A DNA stretch of 64,000 bases, taken from JAITWN01 sp050486285. Its GTDB lineage: Bacteria > Pseudomonadota > Gammaproteobacteria > SZUA-140. Each line of letters begins with the position of its first letter. Positions within the stretch are counted from its first letter, which is position 1. This document shows, one piece after another, positions 55,523 to 64,000 of this stretch. The stretch spans positions 1 through 64,000 of the forward strand of contig JBJHCZ010000004.1 of the NCBI GenBank assembly GCA_050486285.1, read 5' to 3'. The position numbers were made by a program, and so were the translations under genes. The notes beneath the pieces were generated by a model. That model did not search any database. It was given only the letters and a program-made list of their open reading frames with translations, and was not told the DNA's origin.

Positions 55523-58500
55523 TCAAAGCCTTTCGATATGCAGCGCGGCGTCGTATTCATTGCCCCAGGGCGAGGAGATGACGTTGCCGGATGAGACGGT
55601 GGCGGGCGCGGAGTAGACGCCCTGCTGGGGCGAGTACCAGCGGGCGCGATAGCTGCCGGCGGGGAGGTTCAGGGTAATCGATGCGCCGCCGGCGCCGAGC
55701 CCGCCCCAGAAGTAGGCGACGTACTCGGTGCCGGCGAGACCGCGCGCGCGGTAGTTGCCGGGCGAGGCGTTGCTGCCGATCCCGTTCAGCGGCGGCATCA
55801 GGTGGAGGTGGGTCGAGAGGCCCTCGAGGAAGGTGCCGAGACGACCATGATCTTCCATGACGGTGCGGATGCCGTTCTGGGCGAGGAACTGGTTCATGCT
55901 GGTCAGGGTGTTGTCGAAGAACATCACCGTGCACTCGACCGAGCCGGAGCCGCCCTCGGCCATGCCCTTCCAGATCACGCGGCGGTAGTGGACGCGGTTG
56001 CGTGAATCGTTGCAGGCGGTGTTGCGCCACAGCACGTCGGTGGCGCCGGCGATGTCGACGAGTTCGGTATGGATGACCGGCCGGTTGGTGTTGTTGAGAT
56101 TGATGTTCTCGCCTTGGTGGAAGCCGGCGATATCGACGGTGGTGCTGTTCCAGATGAATTCCGACAGCGTGATCGGCAGTCCGTAGGGATCGTACTGGCG
56201 TATCCACGGCAGATAGTTGTTGTTGGCGAGCGAGGCAAAGGTGCTGCCGGAGTTCGAATGTTCCATCTCGTTGCCGAGTTCCCACAGCACGTTGTAGAAG
56301 CCGGCATAGCGGGCGGCGAGGTAGCGGAAGAAGAATTCCTTGGCGTCCATGTGATTGCTGCTCCACGGCTGCAGGAGCTGCTGCGCGGAGCTGGTCGCGA
56401 CTCCGTAGGGGTTGTTGGCCGGGCGGCCCCAGGTGTTCATCAGCCCGAGGAAGACATAGATGCCGCGATCGCCGGCGGCCTGCACCGCGAAGTCGATGCG
56501 TTCGAGCCAGGCGAGGTTGAACGACTTGCGGTCGTTGTTCATCGGCGCGTCGAGACGCATGATGTACGAGCCGTTGTGTCCGGTGTCGCGCAGGCGGTTG
56601 ACGTAATTGATCCAGTCGTTGTCGCTGAAGTAGGGGGCCTCGTTGACATTGACGCCGGCGTCGGCGGCCGGTCGCAGGCTGACCGACTCGGGCCAGTTGG
56701 CGCCGCGGTAGTGGAAGGTCGTGCCGTCGTCGTGGACGAGGAAGCGCCCGGAGCGCTTGACGTGGCCATGATTGCGCGGATTGGCGCGCGCAGTGACGGT
56801 CAGCGTGCCGGCGCCGGAGCTGCCCTCGAAGGACCACTGATACTGCCAGGTGCCGGTGGCGTCCGGTTTGAAGCGGACGAGCCAGACCGAACCGTTGGCG
56901 CTGCCGCTGTTGTTGCCGTTGAAGAAGCCCTCGACCTGGATCGAGCGGGCGCCCTGGCTGAAGGTCACCTGCGGGAACTTCAGAAACCTGTCGCCGCCGA
57001 CTTCCGGCGCCTCTATCCGCAATACCGCCGTCTCGTACAGCGGCACGCTTGCCGACACCGGCGTGACCGTGATCGCGCCGCCTGCCGGAGGCGGGGACGG
57101 GGGGGGCGGCTCAGGCTCAGGTTCAGGTTCAGGCTGCGGCTCGGGCTGCGGCTCGGGTTCAGGCTCGGGTTCCGCGGGCGGATTGCAGTTGGTGCAGATG
57201 ACCGACACGGTGACCGATGCGATCGAGAAGTCTCCGTTTACATCCTGTACCCGGTAACTGAAGACGTCCGTGCCGTGGAAACCAGTGGCAGGTATGTAGC
57301 GCACCGCATTGTTCTGCAGAACCTGCGTCTGTCCGTTGGATGCGGGGCTGACGACGGTGACGGTGAGCGGGGTGTCCGCCAGGCCGCTGTCGTTCGCGAG
57401 CACATTGATATCGACCGCCGTGTTCAGCACGGTGCCGGCGACATCGTTGACGGCCACCGGTACGCTGTTGGGCGGCGGCGGCGGCGGCGGTGGCGGTGGT
57501 GGTGGCGGCGGTGGTGGAGGTTCTGCCTCTCCGCCGGGTGCGTTGCCGGCATCGTCCGCCGTAGTGACGAGCACGGTATACATGCTGAAGTCGGGGGCCT
57601 GGTTCCCACCGAGGATCACGTTGCCCGGCGGGAAGTCCCTGCGATGGAGGCGCAGCGTGGCGTCGCTGGTCGTCAGTGAGGCGCCGGTATCGGTCCATCC
57701 GCCGAGCCAGGCGGGAAGCGCCGTGATGCGGCTGTCGTAGGCGACGTAAACCGTCGCGTTCCTGTTTACTGTGAATTGTACGAAGCCGACGCCGCCTGAC
57801 GACTTGTCATCATTGCGGGTACGCAGTACGTTCAGTCCGCTGTAGGCCGACGGGACCGAGGTGTAGGTGAAGTTCCGGTCGATGTAGACCTGCAAGCCGG
57901 TCGCCAGCGTTGTCCATATGTAGGCCGCGGGCGTCGTTGCGGAAATCTGCAGGGAGACGGGGTTGTCGTCGCCCGCCGGCGGCGTTTCCTCTACTTCCGG
58001 CGGCGATACCTCGCCGGGGCCAGGGGTTCCATCGCCCGGTGGCGGCGGGGTGACCTCGTTGACTTCCTCGATATCATCGTCGTCGCCGGTGACGATCTGC
58101 AGGATCGGGCCAGCGAGGGCGTTCGCGGCGTCGGCGGGGATATGGGTGACGGCGGCGGCAGGCAGGGCGCCGGGCGCCAGATGATCGATCGCCCCGGCGA
58201 TCGCATCGAGCGTGGGCGACGGCGCCAGCGCGCGGGCGGCGTCGAGCGCGGCACGGGTCTGGGCGATCATCTGCGCGGTGATCGCGACATCGGCCGTGCG
58301 CATGCCGGCATCCGGCACGGTCAGCCGTATCGCGTCGTCGAGCCTGGCAGTGGCGTTAGCGCCGCCGACCATGAGCTCATTTCTGAGAGATTCGACGAGG
58401 ACCTGTGCGGATATGATTTTCGCGGTCGCCGAAACGCGCGTATCGACGCCGGGGCCGATGCCATCGAGGCTGCCGGTGGTCAGATCGGCGGCGAGCAACG

Positions 58501-59170
58501 CGATGATGTCGTCCTCGCTGTGGTCGACTCCGGTAATCAGCAGTGCGTTGCGTGTACGTCTGAGCAGTTCGCCGAGCGCTTCGCTCGATTTGACGACGTT
58601 GGCGACGTTGTTTGCAGTCACCGGAGAGGTCACGGGGTCCGCGACCAGCGCGGGGTCGAGACCGAAATTCAGGTGGGTCAGCACCGCCATACGCGCCGCG
58701 CCGAGATTCGGGGATGTCAGGCCCTGGGGCATGGCCTGGGCGGTCTTCACCATCAGGGTCGTGAAGGGCGTGACATTCGCGGTGGTCGCGTCCTTGTCCA
58801 TGATCACCGAATACATGGTGAAATCGGGCGGGCCGTTGGTGACGACGTCCATTCCCTCGCTGGCCGCGACGGTCAGCGGGAATGCCATGTTCCCGGGCAG
58901 GCTGATCTGGTAGTTGGCGCGGTCATCGCTGAACGCGGTCCGCACGACGGTACCGTTCGCATCCCTGACCGTGATGGCCGCGCCAATGACGGGGCCGTCG
59001 CCGACACTGCCGGTGACGACGAAATCACTGGTCACCGCGCCGGCGGTGGAATCACCGTTGCCGATCTGGTTGGCCAGCTTTTCGAGACAGCCGGTCAGGA
59101 ATACCGAGCTCGCGATGATCAGCGCGAGGAGGGTGGGGTGCGGGATTCGGCGCGTCATCCGCTGTCTCAT
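55523..59170 (-). CDS. Large DUF5060/DUF4038-like lipoprotein with extra N-terminal domains
   Basis: A 1215-residue lipoprotein from the ATG at 59170 (MRQRMTRRIPHPTLL), lipobox FLTGCLE. Layout: carboxypeptidase-regulatory-like domain (about 30-120), helical region (120-330), EE-rich linker, a second beta domain (380-500), poly-proline, a cadherin/Big-like domain (AVNDVAGTVLNTAVDINVLAND, 550-640), an EP/QP-repeat linker, then the DUF5060 plus DUF4038-like catalytic unit (about 700-1215) with WELGNEMEHSN (Glu968). The last 500 residues are nearly the same as the short paralog. The repeat-rich linkers suggest surface-exposed, variable spacing. TTG at 59230 is a less likely start. Confidence 0.82.
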   Translation of the reverse strand: MRQRMTRRIPHPTLLALIIASSVFLTGCLEKLANQIGNGDSTAGAVTSDFVVTGSVGDGPVIGAAITVRDANGTVVRTAFSDDRANYQISLPGNMAFPLTVAASEGMDVVTNGPPDFTMYSVIMDKDATTANVTPFTTLMVKTAQAMPQGLTSPNLGAARMAVLTHLNFGLDPALVADPVTSPVTANNVANVVKSSEALGELLRRTRNALLITGVDHSEDDIIALLAADLTTGSLDGIGPGVDTRVSATAKIISAQVLVESLRNELMVGGANATARLDDAIRLTVPDAGMRTADVAITAQMIAQTRAALDAARALAPSPTLDAIAGAIDHLAPGALPAAAVTHIPADAANALAGPILQIVTGDDDDIEEVNEVTPPPPGDGTPGPGEVSPPEVEETPPAGDDNPVSLQISATTPAAYIWTTLATGLQVYIDRNFTYTSVPSAYSGLNVLRTRNDDKSSGGVGFVQFTVNRNATVYVAYDSRITALPAWLGGWTDTGASLTTSDATLRLHRRDFPPGNVILGGNQAPDFSMYTVLVTTADDAGNAPGGEAEPPPPPPPPPPPPPPPPPNSVPVAVNDVAGTVLNTAVDINVLANDSGLADTPLTVTVVSPASNGQTQVLQNNAVRYIPATGFHGTDVFSYRVQDVNGDFSIASVTVSVICTNCNPPAEPEPEPEPQPEPQPEPEPEPEPPPPSPPPAGGAITVTPVSASVPLYETAVLRIEAPEVGGDRFLKFPQVTFSQGARSIQVEGFFNGNNSGSANGSVWLVRFKPDATGTWQYQWSFEGSSGAGTLTVTARANPRNHGHVKRSGRFLVHDDGTTFHYRGANWPESVSLRPAADAGVNVNEAPYFSDNDWINYVNRLRDTGHNGSYIMRLDAPMNNDRKSFNLAWLERIDFAVQAAGDRGIYVFLGLMNTWGRPANNPYGVATSSAQQLLQPWSSNHMDAKEFFFRYLAARYAGFYNVLWELGNEMEHSNSGSTFASLANNNYLPWIRQYDPYGLPITLSEFIWNSTTVDIAGFHQGENINLNNTNRPVIHTELVDIAGATDVLWRNTACNDSRNRVHYRRVIWKGMAEGGSGSVECTVMFFDNTLTSMNQFLAQNGIRTVMEDHGRLGTFLEGLSTHLHLMPPLNGIGSNASPGNYRARGLAGTEYVAYFWGGLGAGGASITLNLPAGSYRARWYSPQQGVYSAPATVSSGNVISSPWGNEYDAALHIERL
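57110..57175 (-). repeat. Hexanucleotide-type repeats coding an EP/QP linker
   Basis: Plus-strand reading shows repeated GGCTCAGG / GGTTCAGG-like units encoding alternating Glu-Pro and Gln-Pro (EPEPEPQPEPQPEP) in the large lipoprotein gene. Unit gain or loss would keep the frame and change the linker length. Confidence 0.8.
57471..57522 (-). repeat. Trinucleotide (GGC/GGT) tract coding poly-proline
   Basis: About 17 consecutive GGN triplets on the plus strand encode a run of prolines in the large lipoprotein gene. Such tracts slip in replication, and any change would alter only the linker length. Confidence 0.85.
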
Positions 59171-59480
59171 TGCGTCGGTCGGTCCTTGAGGTCGGGTTAT
59201 TGAAAAGGCGTGCCAGAGTTTATCGATCAAATCGCCATGAACTGTGCGCGATAGGTCACAAAACCCGGCATGGGTGACCGCGGATACACGTGTGCGGGTA
59301 CTGGAAGGTTCCCTGTCACCGCCGTTTCGTCCCTGTGTCCCTTGTATCGGCCGATATTAGCGGGCTGCTGAGTGCTTTTGAATCTCGTCTGCGCCGCATC
59401 CCGAGGGCGCGTCGAGCTATACCGTCTAATTGCTTGATCACCGGCCTGATCGGGTCGGCAGGCGCGCACAGGCGTGCCCC

Positions 59481-60572
59481 CTAGATCGCCGAGGCGGCGA
59501 GCAGTTCGGTGTGTAGCGCGGTCGCGCGGAGGATGAGGTCCGAAGCGGTGTCGTCACCGCTGTCGGTCGGGTGCGGCGCAGCGGTGTGTATCGTCGCCGC
59601 GGACTCGATGAATGGCGTCGCAGAGACGGCGCCGAGCAATCCGGCGAAGCGCTCAAGCCCGGATTCGGGAGCAGAGCAGAGGCGTTCGTAGGAGAGCAGA
59701 TGGATCTGCCGGTTTCCGCGGCTTTCGCCGAGCAAGTGCCGATAGGCGGCAATCCAGTATTCGAGCCAGAACGAAAGCCCGGTCGGGTCCGGTCGCGGCC
59801 CGTTGTCCAGCCACCCCGCGAAGTCGACCGGTCGCAGGTTGGCGCCGAAGTCATAGTGTCCGATCGCTTCCATGTATTCGCGGGCGAAGGGGTCGCTGCG
59901 GTGGACCTCGAGGAAATTGAGATGCTGGCGCAGCAGTGACGCCGCATGTTGCATCGGATGCCGGAACGGCACGACAACGACGCCGTCGGGGAATTCACGC
60001 AGCAGCAATCCGATCCTGGCGATATTCAGGTTATTCTTGGAAACGTACCGTGCTGTCCGGTCGGGCGCGCCGCGCCGGTGCACTGCGACGATCTTGCGGA
60101 TGTGGCTGCGCATGAACGCGAAGAACTCGGGGTGGTCCTCTCCGCCCCATGGCCGGATCCTGTCGTCGGCGTAATGTTCCGGCCAGAACTGTTTCCAGAT
60201 CATTTCCTCGAACGCTTCCGGACTTTCCGTATTGATCATCACGCCATCGCCGTGCGCCCTTTCACGCGGCATGTCGATGCGGCGGAATCCGGTCGAGAAC
60301 CTTTTCCACAGCATCGGGATCAGCAGGAATGGCATGTCGCTGTAGTGGTGCGAGGTGAATTCCGGTGACTTGTCGCAGAGATCCAGCAGCAGGGTGGTTC
60401 CGGCCCGCGGCAGCGCGGTGATGAACACCGGGCGTGACGGTGTGATGGCCGCGAGCGTGGAACGGAACATCCGGTCTTCGATGTCGGCGAGAGCGATCTG
60501 CGCCGGTCCGGTCCTGAAGGCCAGCCGGTGTAGCAGGCGTTCAGACCGGGTATAGCGGTTTTCGAAGGTCAT
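59481..60572 (-). CDS. Sulfotransferase family protein
   Basis: A 363-residue PAPS-dependent sulfotransferase-like protein. The 5'-phosphosulfate loop VFITALPRAGTTLLLDLCDK, with PRAGTT as the P-loop variant, is at about residues 48-67, and the 3'-phosphate site is VVVVPFRHPMQHAASLLRQH (about 195-214). No signal peptide is seen, so transfer would occur in the cytoplasm. It may sulfate a sugar or lipid-linked unit of the EPS made by the neighbouring loci. Its ATG overlaps the stop of the upstream membrane-protein gene (ATGA). Confidence 0.87.
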   Translation of the reverse strand: MTFENRYTRSERLLHRLAFRTGPAQIALADIEDRMFRSTLAAITPSRPVFITALPRAGTTLLLDLCDKSPEFTSHHYSDMPFLLIPMLWKRFSTGFRRIDMPRERAHGDGVMINTESPEAFEEMIWKQFWPEHYADDRIRPWGGEDHPEFFAFMRSHIRKIVAVHRRGAPDRTARYVSKNNLNIARIGLLLREFPDGVVVVPFRHPMQHAASLLRQHLNFLEVHRSDPFAREYMEAIGHYDFGANLRPVDFAGWLDNGPRPDPTGLSFWLEYWIAAYRHLLGESRGNRQIHLLSYERLCSAPESGLERFAGLLGAVSATPFIESAATIHTAAPHPTDSGDDTASDLILRATALHTELLAASAI

Positions 60573-60952
60573 GCCCGGCGTCTGGCGCGGTAGGCGAAGT
60601 AGATCAGCGTGAATGCGCCGGCGGCGGCGATGAACGGCCAGGACAGCGCGGTCGTCATCACCTCATCGAACGAGACCGCGCCGGCGCGGCCCAGCAGCCA
60701 GACCAGCGCGGCCGGCGCGGTCAGCGCCGCCGCCGCGCCGAAGGTGATCGCGAAGAACAGTCCGAACAGCCTCTTTGCATGCGCCTGCAGCGCTGATTCC
60801 TTGAACGCATCATCGAGCGTGGGGTCGCGGATCGTGGCCATCGCATTGCGGGTGATCGTGATCACATCCCGTGAGCGGCTGACCAGGGCAAACCGTTCGA
60901 TCAGTACGACGAAGCCGACGACCAGGAAAACGGCGCCGAGGAATGCGCCCAT
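60569..60952 (-). CDS. Small membrane protein of unknown function
   Basis: A 127-residue protein with three predicted membrane segments: FLGAVFLVVGFVVLIERF near the N-terminus, LFGLFFAITFGAAAALTAP and ALSWPFIAAAGAFTLIYF near the C-terminus. A soluble stretch lies between the first two. I do not recognise the family. It lies between the 70-residue membrane protein (immediately adjacent, TGA-ATG) and the sulfotransferase (ATGA overlap), so it is co-expressed with sulfate-transfer genes. Confidence 0.7.
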   Translation of the reverse strand: MGAFLGAVFLVVGFVVLIERFALVSRSRDVITITRNAMATIRDPTLDDAFKESALQAHAKRLFGLFFAITFGAAAALTAPAALVWLLGRAGAVSFDEVMTTALSWPFIAAAGAFTLIYFAYRARRRA

Positions 60953-61165
60953 TCATTCGCCGCCCTTGCGTTGCCTGCCGCGCATCAGGCGCTTCAGCGG
61001 ATACCAGAGGAAGCCGACGATCGCGATGATGACCGCGGCGCCTATCGCGAGTATGGAACCGATCGCGGACAGTCCGGCGCCGGGACCCAGATAGGCATGG
61101 GCCGGGGGCAGCCACATGAGGCCAGCGAGCAGGCCGGCGGCCAGAAGGGGGATCTGATGTTTCAT
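60953..61165 (-). CDS. Small exported membrane protein (AYLGPGAG motif)
   Basis: A 70-residue protein from the ATG at 61165 (MKHQIPLLAAGLLAGL). A cleavable signal peptide is likely, ending before AYLGPGAGLSAIGS. One membrane helix (ILAIGAAVIIAIVGFLWYP) and a basic tail (RGRQRKGGE) follow. Short proteins with a Y-L-x-P-G-x-G start are often seen beside sulfatase or arylsulfotransferase-like genes, but I recall no function for them. It starts 26 bases after the upstream gene ends. Confidence 0.65.
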   Translation of the reverse strand: MKHQIPLLAAGLLAGLMWLPPAHAYLGPGAGLSAIGSILAIGAAVIIAIVGFLWYPLKRLMRGRQRKGGE

Positions 61166-61190
61166 GAGAATGCTCCCGACAAATGGCGGT

Positions 61191-62486
61191 TCAGTGGCAG
61201 CGCCAGGTCGATACCGTCGCCGGATCGATATCATAGCGCATGCCTTCCATCACTTCAGTGACCGTTTTTGCGTCGAAGGGCTGATGGACCCACTCCCAGA
61301 CCACCCGTCCTTCGGCGTCGATTTCGAATACCCTGGCCGCGGCGGTCTCCGTTATCAGGCGGTTACCGTTCGGCAGGCGGCGATGCTTGCCGCCGAGCAG
61401 CGTGAAGAACGGCTGGTCGTCCGATACCGGATAGAGTCGCTGAGTCTCCCTGCTTACGGGGTCTATCGACGTGATTGCACTGCCGCCGAGAAATTCGCCC
61501 CTGTCCGTGCCGTCCTCGCGATTGTCGAACACCACGATCCGGCCGCCTTCCTCGAAATCCGGATCATGCTGGCGATGGAAGTGGTGCGAGTCGATCCACT
61601 TGATGTGCCCGGAACGGTCCAGCACGGCAACGGCATTGATGTGTTTCATCGATACGACCAGATCCCCGGCCTCGAACAGCGGAAAATGCGGGGCGAGTTC
61701 GCTGCTCAGCGGTTCGACATCGTTCAGATGGGTGATATCGCCGGTTCTCTGGCCCTTTTTCCAGAACAGGTGCTGGTGGCCGCCGGCGAAGATGGCGTCG
61801 AGCAGACTGATTTCGCGAAGTATCCGTCCGTCCGGGGAGACCTTGACCGCGAAGTCCTCGGTAAACGGCGGGGTGATGCCCGGGAAACGGTTGGCGTGAT
61901 GGGTATCGTCCTTCGGCCGCCATTTTGCACCCGATACCCAGAAGTTGCCGTCCTCGTCGCGGCTGATCGAATGATGCGTCCGATAGGGAAGCTTCCACAC
62001 CGTATTGCCGCAGCGGTCGAGGCGGACGAGGCCCAGGTATTCGATGTTGAACATGACATCCCCGTTCGGAAACAGGTAGCTGCCATGTGCATAATTGTCG
62101 GGGATATTCAGCTTGCCGGGCATCCCGTCCTGGTTCGGGTCTTCCGGCCACAGCACGTCCGGCTCGATGTCCCAGTGATGCAGGGTGTTGCCGTCGATGT
62201 CGATGAGCCTGATGCCCGGTTTCCAGCCCCGGTCCGGCCACAGGGTCGTGATCAGTGTTACTCCGGGCGATACGGCGTCACGGTCGTGGATACGGACGCC
62301 CGGCGTGTCATAACGGATCGGCCGCAGGTAATGCGACGGTTTTCGCGATGCGGTGAAGGCGTCATGGGCCTCCTTCAGTACAGGGTACGGAAAGAGTTCG
62401 AAACGATGGGAAGCGAATCCATAGAGAAATGCCGCGATCATCAGCGAAACGATAAACAGTGCGGTGGCCAAGCGATCGGTCATCAT
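61191..62486 (-). CDS. Arylsulfotransferase (ASST)-like, membrane-anchored periplasmic protein
   Basis: About 431 residues. The N-terminal uncleaved helix ALFIVSLMIAAFLYGFA is followed by a PQQ/beta-propeller-type body. It shows the ASST-like segments IDIDGNTLHHWDIEP, AHGSYLFPNGDVMFNIEYLGLVR, HHSISRDEDGNFWV, HQHLFW and FHRQHDPDFEEGGRIVVFDN with several conserved-looking histidines. ASST enzymes move sulfate between phenolic esters using a histidine. Whether this one is an enzyme or a structural relative is uncertain. It leads a four-gene minus-strand operon ending in the sulfotransferase. Confidence 0.8.
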   Translation of the reverse strand: MMTDRLATALFIVSLMIAAFLYGFASHRFELFPYPVLKEAHDAFTASRKPSHYLRPIRYDTPGVRIHDRDAVSPGVTLITTLWPDRGWKPGIRLIDIDGNTLHHWDIEPDVLWPEDPNQDGMPGKLNIPDNYAHGSYLFPNGDVMFNIEYLGLVRLDRCGNTVWKLPYRTHHSISRDEDGNFWVSGAKWRPKDDTHHANRFPGITPPFTEDFAVKVSPDGRILREISLLDAIFAGGHQHLFWKKGQRTGDITHLNDVEPLSSELAPHFPLFEAGDLVVSMKHINAVAVLDRSGHIKWIDSHHFHRQHDPDFEEGGRIVVFDNREDGTDRGEFLGGSAITSIDPVSRETQRLYPVSDDQPFFTLLGGKHRRLPNGNRLITETAAARVFEIDAEGRVVWEWVHQPFDAKTVTEVMEGMRYDIDPATVSTWRCH

Positions 62487-62665
62487 TAGCCCAAGTCTAT
62501 ATATTACTCCGGATCGCGCCGAAGCCGCGGAATCTGTCGGAATTCCGTCATTGGAACATCCGATGGGACTCCGGATTCAGCTCCGTAGCCAGCTCCGTCA
62601 ACACCATACAAGAATTGCGTAATTATATAACGACAGTAGGACGAATGGCGACCCCTGCTGTCCGA

Positions 62666-64000
62666 TTATTGGCGCTCGGGCAGTTGAGCCCCCCCGGCGC
62701 AGTTCAGGCAGTACACGGCGGTGGCGCCGTCCCGTCCCCGGTACCGGGGGTGGTGGGTGCGTTCGATCTCCTCCAGCCAGCGCCGCTGCTCCTCGCTGAG
62801 GTACTGTTCACGACGGTGGTACGTCTCGCCGGAGGTGATGATCCAGAGGGGGCGGGATGCGGACGCCAGTGCCTCGGCGAATCCAGTCTCCAGCGCGGCG
62901 CTGGCGACGTAGATGTCCCGCCATTTCCCGTCCGGGGCGAAGAACATGAAGTGGCGGTGCGATTCCGGGTCGCGCAGCCAGTAGTCGACCGGCCCGGCAT
63001 ACCAGTATTGCTGAAGCGGGTCTTCAGCGACCACGAGGTCGCCGTCGAGGCGGTGCATGCGGACGTATTCACCGGCGCCCTTGTGGTCCGGGTAGACCGG
63101 AAAGCCCAGTGCATGCGTGTTGCGGGCGGGGCCATATCCGTCCCCGGCGATCGCCAGGCCCTGGACGAGGCCGTGGCTGCCGAGGACACCGGAGATCGAG
63201 ATGACGACGGCTATCGCAAGCGCCGCGTTCTCCGGTCGGGTCCGGAGACGTGGTATATAACGAACGACGGCCTCGCCCGCGCGCAGCAGCGCATACGCCG
63301 CGACGATCAGCAGGAACGGATAGACCTGGATCAGGTAGCGAATACCCCCCCAGGGCTCCGCAATGCCCATTGCGAATACGGGTATCCAGACCGCCAGCGC
63401 CGAGATCCTCAGCGGGACAGTGTGCGCCGCGGCCGGCGTCAGCACGAGGAGGATCGTCCCGAGCAGGAACAGCGCGAAGACGCCGCCGAGCGCCTCGCCC
63501 AGCCACCATGCGTACGGAAATGGAAACATCAACAAGGCCCTTGCGCCGTCCGTGACTCCGAGCGTGAAGAAGGCATGGAGCGCATGCACCGCGGCCGCCA
63601 ATGCGAGCGCGGCGGCCGGTGCCGCGATCGCGCGGAGCGGTGGCCGCGGCACCAGCAGCAGGACCGCGATCCATGCGATCGCAGCCCCGTGGAGTTGGCC
63701 GGCCGCCGTCAGCCCGCCGGCGAGGGCCGCGGCTGAGTACTGGCCCAGCATGCGCAGCCGTTCCCGCGAGTCTTCGTCGGAGCGGCGCATCCGCCGCATG
63801 AGCCAGATGCCGAGGCACGCCCCCAGTCCTCCCATCAGAAGAATCTCGATCGGCAACTCCGCCGCGGTCGTCGCCGCCGACGGGGCGGCGGATTCACCGG
63901 TTTCGTCGGTCGGGTTTGCGGTTTTCAGTGATTTGAAGGCTGTGGCGACGACGATGCGATCATATATCCAGGCAATGCCCGCGGCCGCTGCCGCGAGCGC
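62666..64000 (-). CDS. Multi-spanning membrane glycosyltransferase-like protein (GT39/PMT type), 5' end truncated
   Basis: The open frame runs to the window edge and its start is outside; 445 residues are visible. An N-terminal cytoplasmic loop (KTANPTDETGESAAPSAATT) lies between membrane helices. Helices continue to about residue 250 of the visible part, followed by a periplasmic C-terminal domain (AEDPLQQYWYAGPVDYWL, MFFAPDGKWRDIYVAS). This pattern fits ArnT/PMT-like enzymes transferring sugars from polyprenyl phosphate, possibly the product of the GT2 enzymes at 41728-43639. The Asp-Glu motif of the first loop would be upstream and cannot be checked. Confidence 0.7.
   Translation of the reverse strand, partial: ALAAAAAGIAWIYDRIVVATAFKSLKTANPTDETGESAAPSAATTAAELPIEILLMGGLGACLGIWLMRRMRRSDEDSRERLRMLGQYSAAALAGGLTAAGQLHGAAIAWIAVLLLVPRPPLRAIAAPAAALALAAAVHALHAFFTLGVTDGARALLMFPFPYAWWLGEALGGVFALFLLGTILLVLTPAAAHTVPLRISALAVWIPVFAMGIAEPWGGIRYLIQVYPFLLIVAAYALLRAGEAVVRYIPRLRTRPENAALAIAVVISISGVLGSHGLVQGLAIAGDGYGPARNTHALGFPVYPDHKGAGEYVRMHRLDGDLVVAEDPLQQYWYAGPVDYWLRDPESHRHFMFFAPDGKWRDIYVASAALETGFAEALASASRPLWIITSGETYHRREQYLSEEQRRWLEEIERTHHPRYRGRDGATAVYCLNCAGGAQLPERQ

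Overview
The window is GC-rich proteobacterial DNA, most like a Gammaproteobacterium or Betaproteobacterium with an autotrophic or methylotrophic type of central metabolism. The evidence is a Calvin-type class II aldolase in a tkt-gap-pgk-pyk-fba row, a metK-ahcY-metF methyl-cycle operon, and a PrsK/PrsR type (XrtA/PEP-CTERM associated) exopolysaccharide (EPS) locus. Nearly all sequence is coding, with tight operons and many ATGA or TGATG stop/start overlaps.

Layout. 1-129 is the right end of an IS3-family element with the last 28 codons of its transposase. 221-3781 (minus) holds metK, ahcY and metF. 4057-4617 is a thioredoxin-fold protein. 4911-11707 (plus) holds tkt, gap, pgk, pyk and fba, closed by a hairpin terminator. 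11777-15405 (minus) holds three nucleotide-sugar enzymes: UDP-glucose dehydrogenase, a TviB/WbpO-type dehydrogenase and a UDP-glucuronate 4-epimerase-like enzyme. Divergent from them, 15697-35184 (plus) is the EPS locus: priming sugar transferase, PrsK, PrsR, export lipoprotein, chain-length protein, tyrosine autokinase, outer-membrane protein, DUF3473 deacetylase, FemAB protein, two stp-type glycosyltransferases, a CapK-like AMP ligase, two more glycosyltransferases and a flippase.

35348-41650 (plus) continues with a secreted beta-helix protein carrying an unusual C-terminal sorting signal, a metal-hydrolase-like protein, a glycosyltransferase and a GlpD-like oxidoreductase. 41728-43639 (minus) holds two paralogous GT2 enzymes. 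44162-50101 (plus) is a second polysaccharide or acyl-modification operon: epimerase, hexapeptide acyltransferase, acyl-AMP ligase, acyl carrier protein, glycosyltransferase and deacetylase. 50241-64000 (minus) holds a second flippase, two methyltransferases, two large duplicated DUF5060/DUF4038-like lipoproteins, a sulfotransferase, two small membrane proteins, an arylsulfotransferase-like protein and a truncated multi-spanning membrane protein.

Interpretation. The sugar-nucleotide operon would feed uronic acids into an acidic EPS. The plus-strand locus would assemble and export it under PrsK/PrsR control, and the acyl-AMP ligase/ACP, sulfotransferase and deacetylase genes would decorate or trim it. 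Exosortase A, the TIGR03015 ATPase and any recognisable Wzy polymerase are missing from the window. The most unusual items are two copies of a 144-145 bp palindromic element whose cores match but whose perfectly paired outer arms differ; a methyltransferase ORF that runs into a complete signal-peptide-like sequence; a GT2 paralog that has lost its DxD-type motif; and two lipoprotein genes sharing a 464-bp identical tract.
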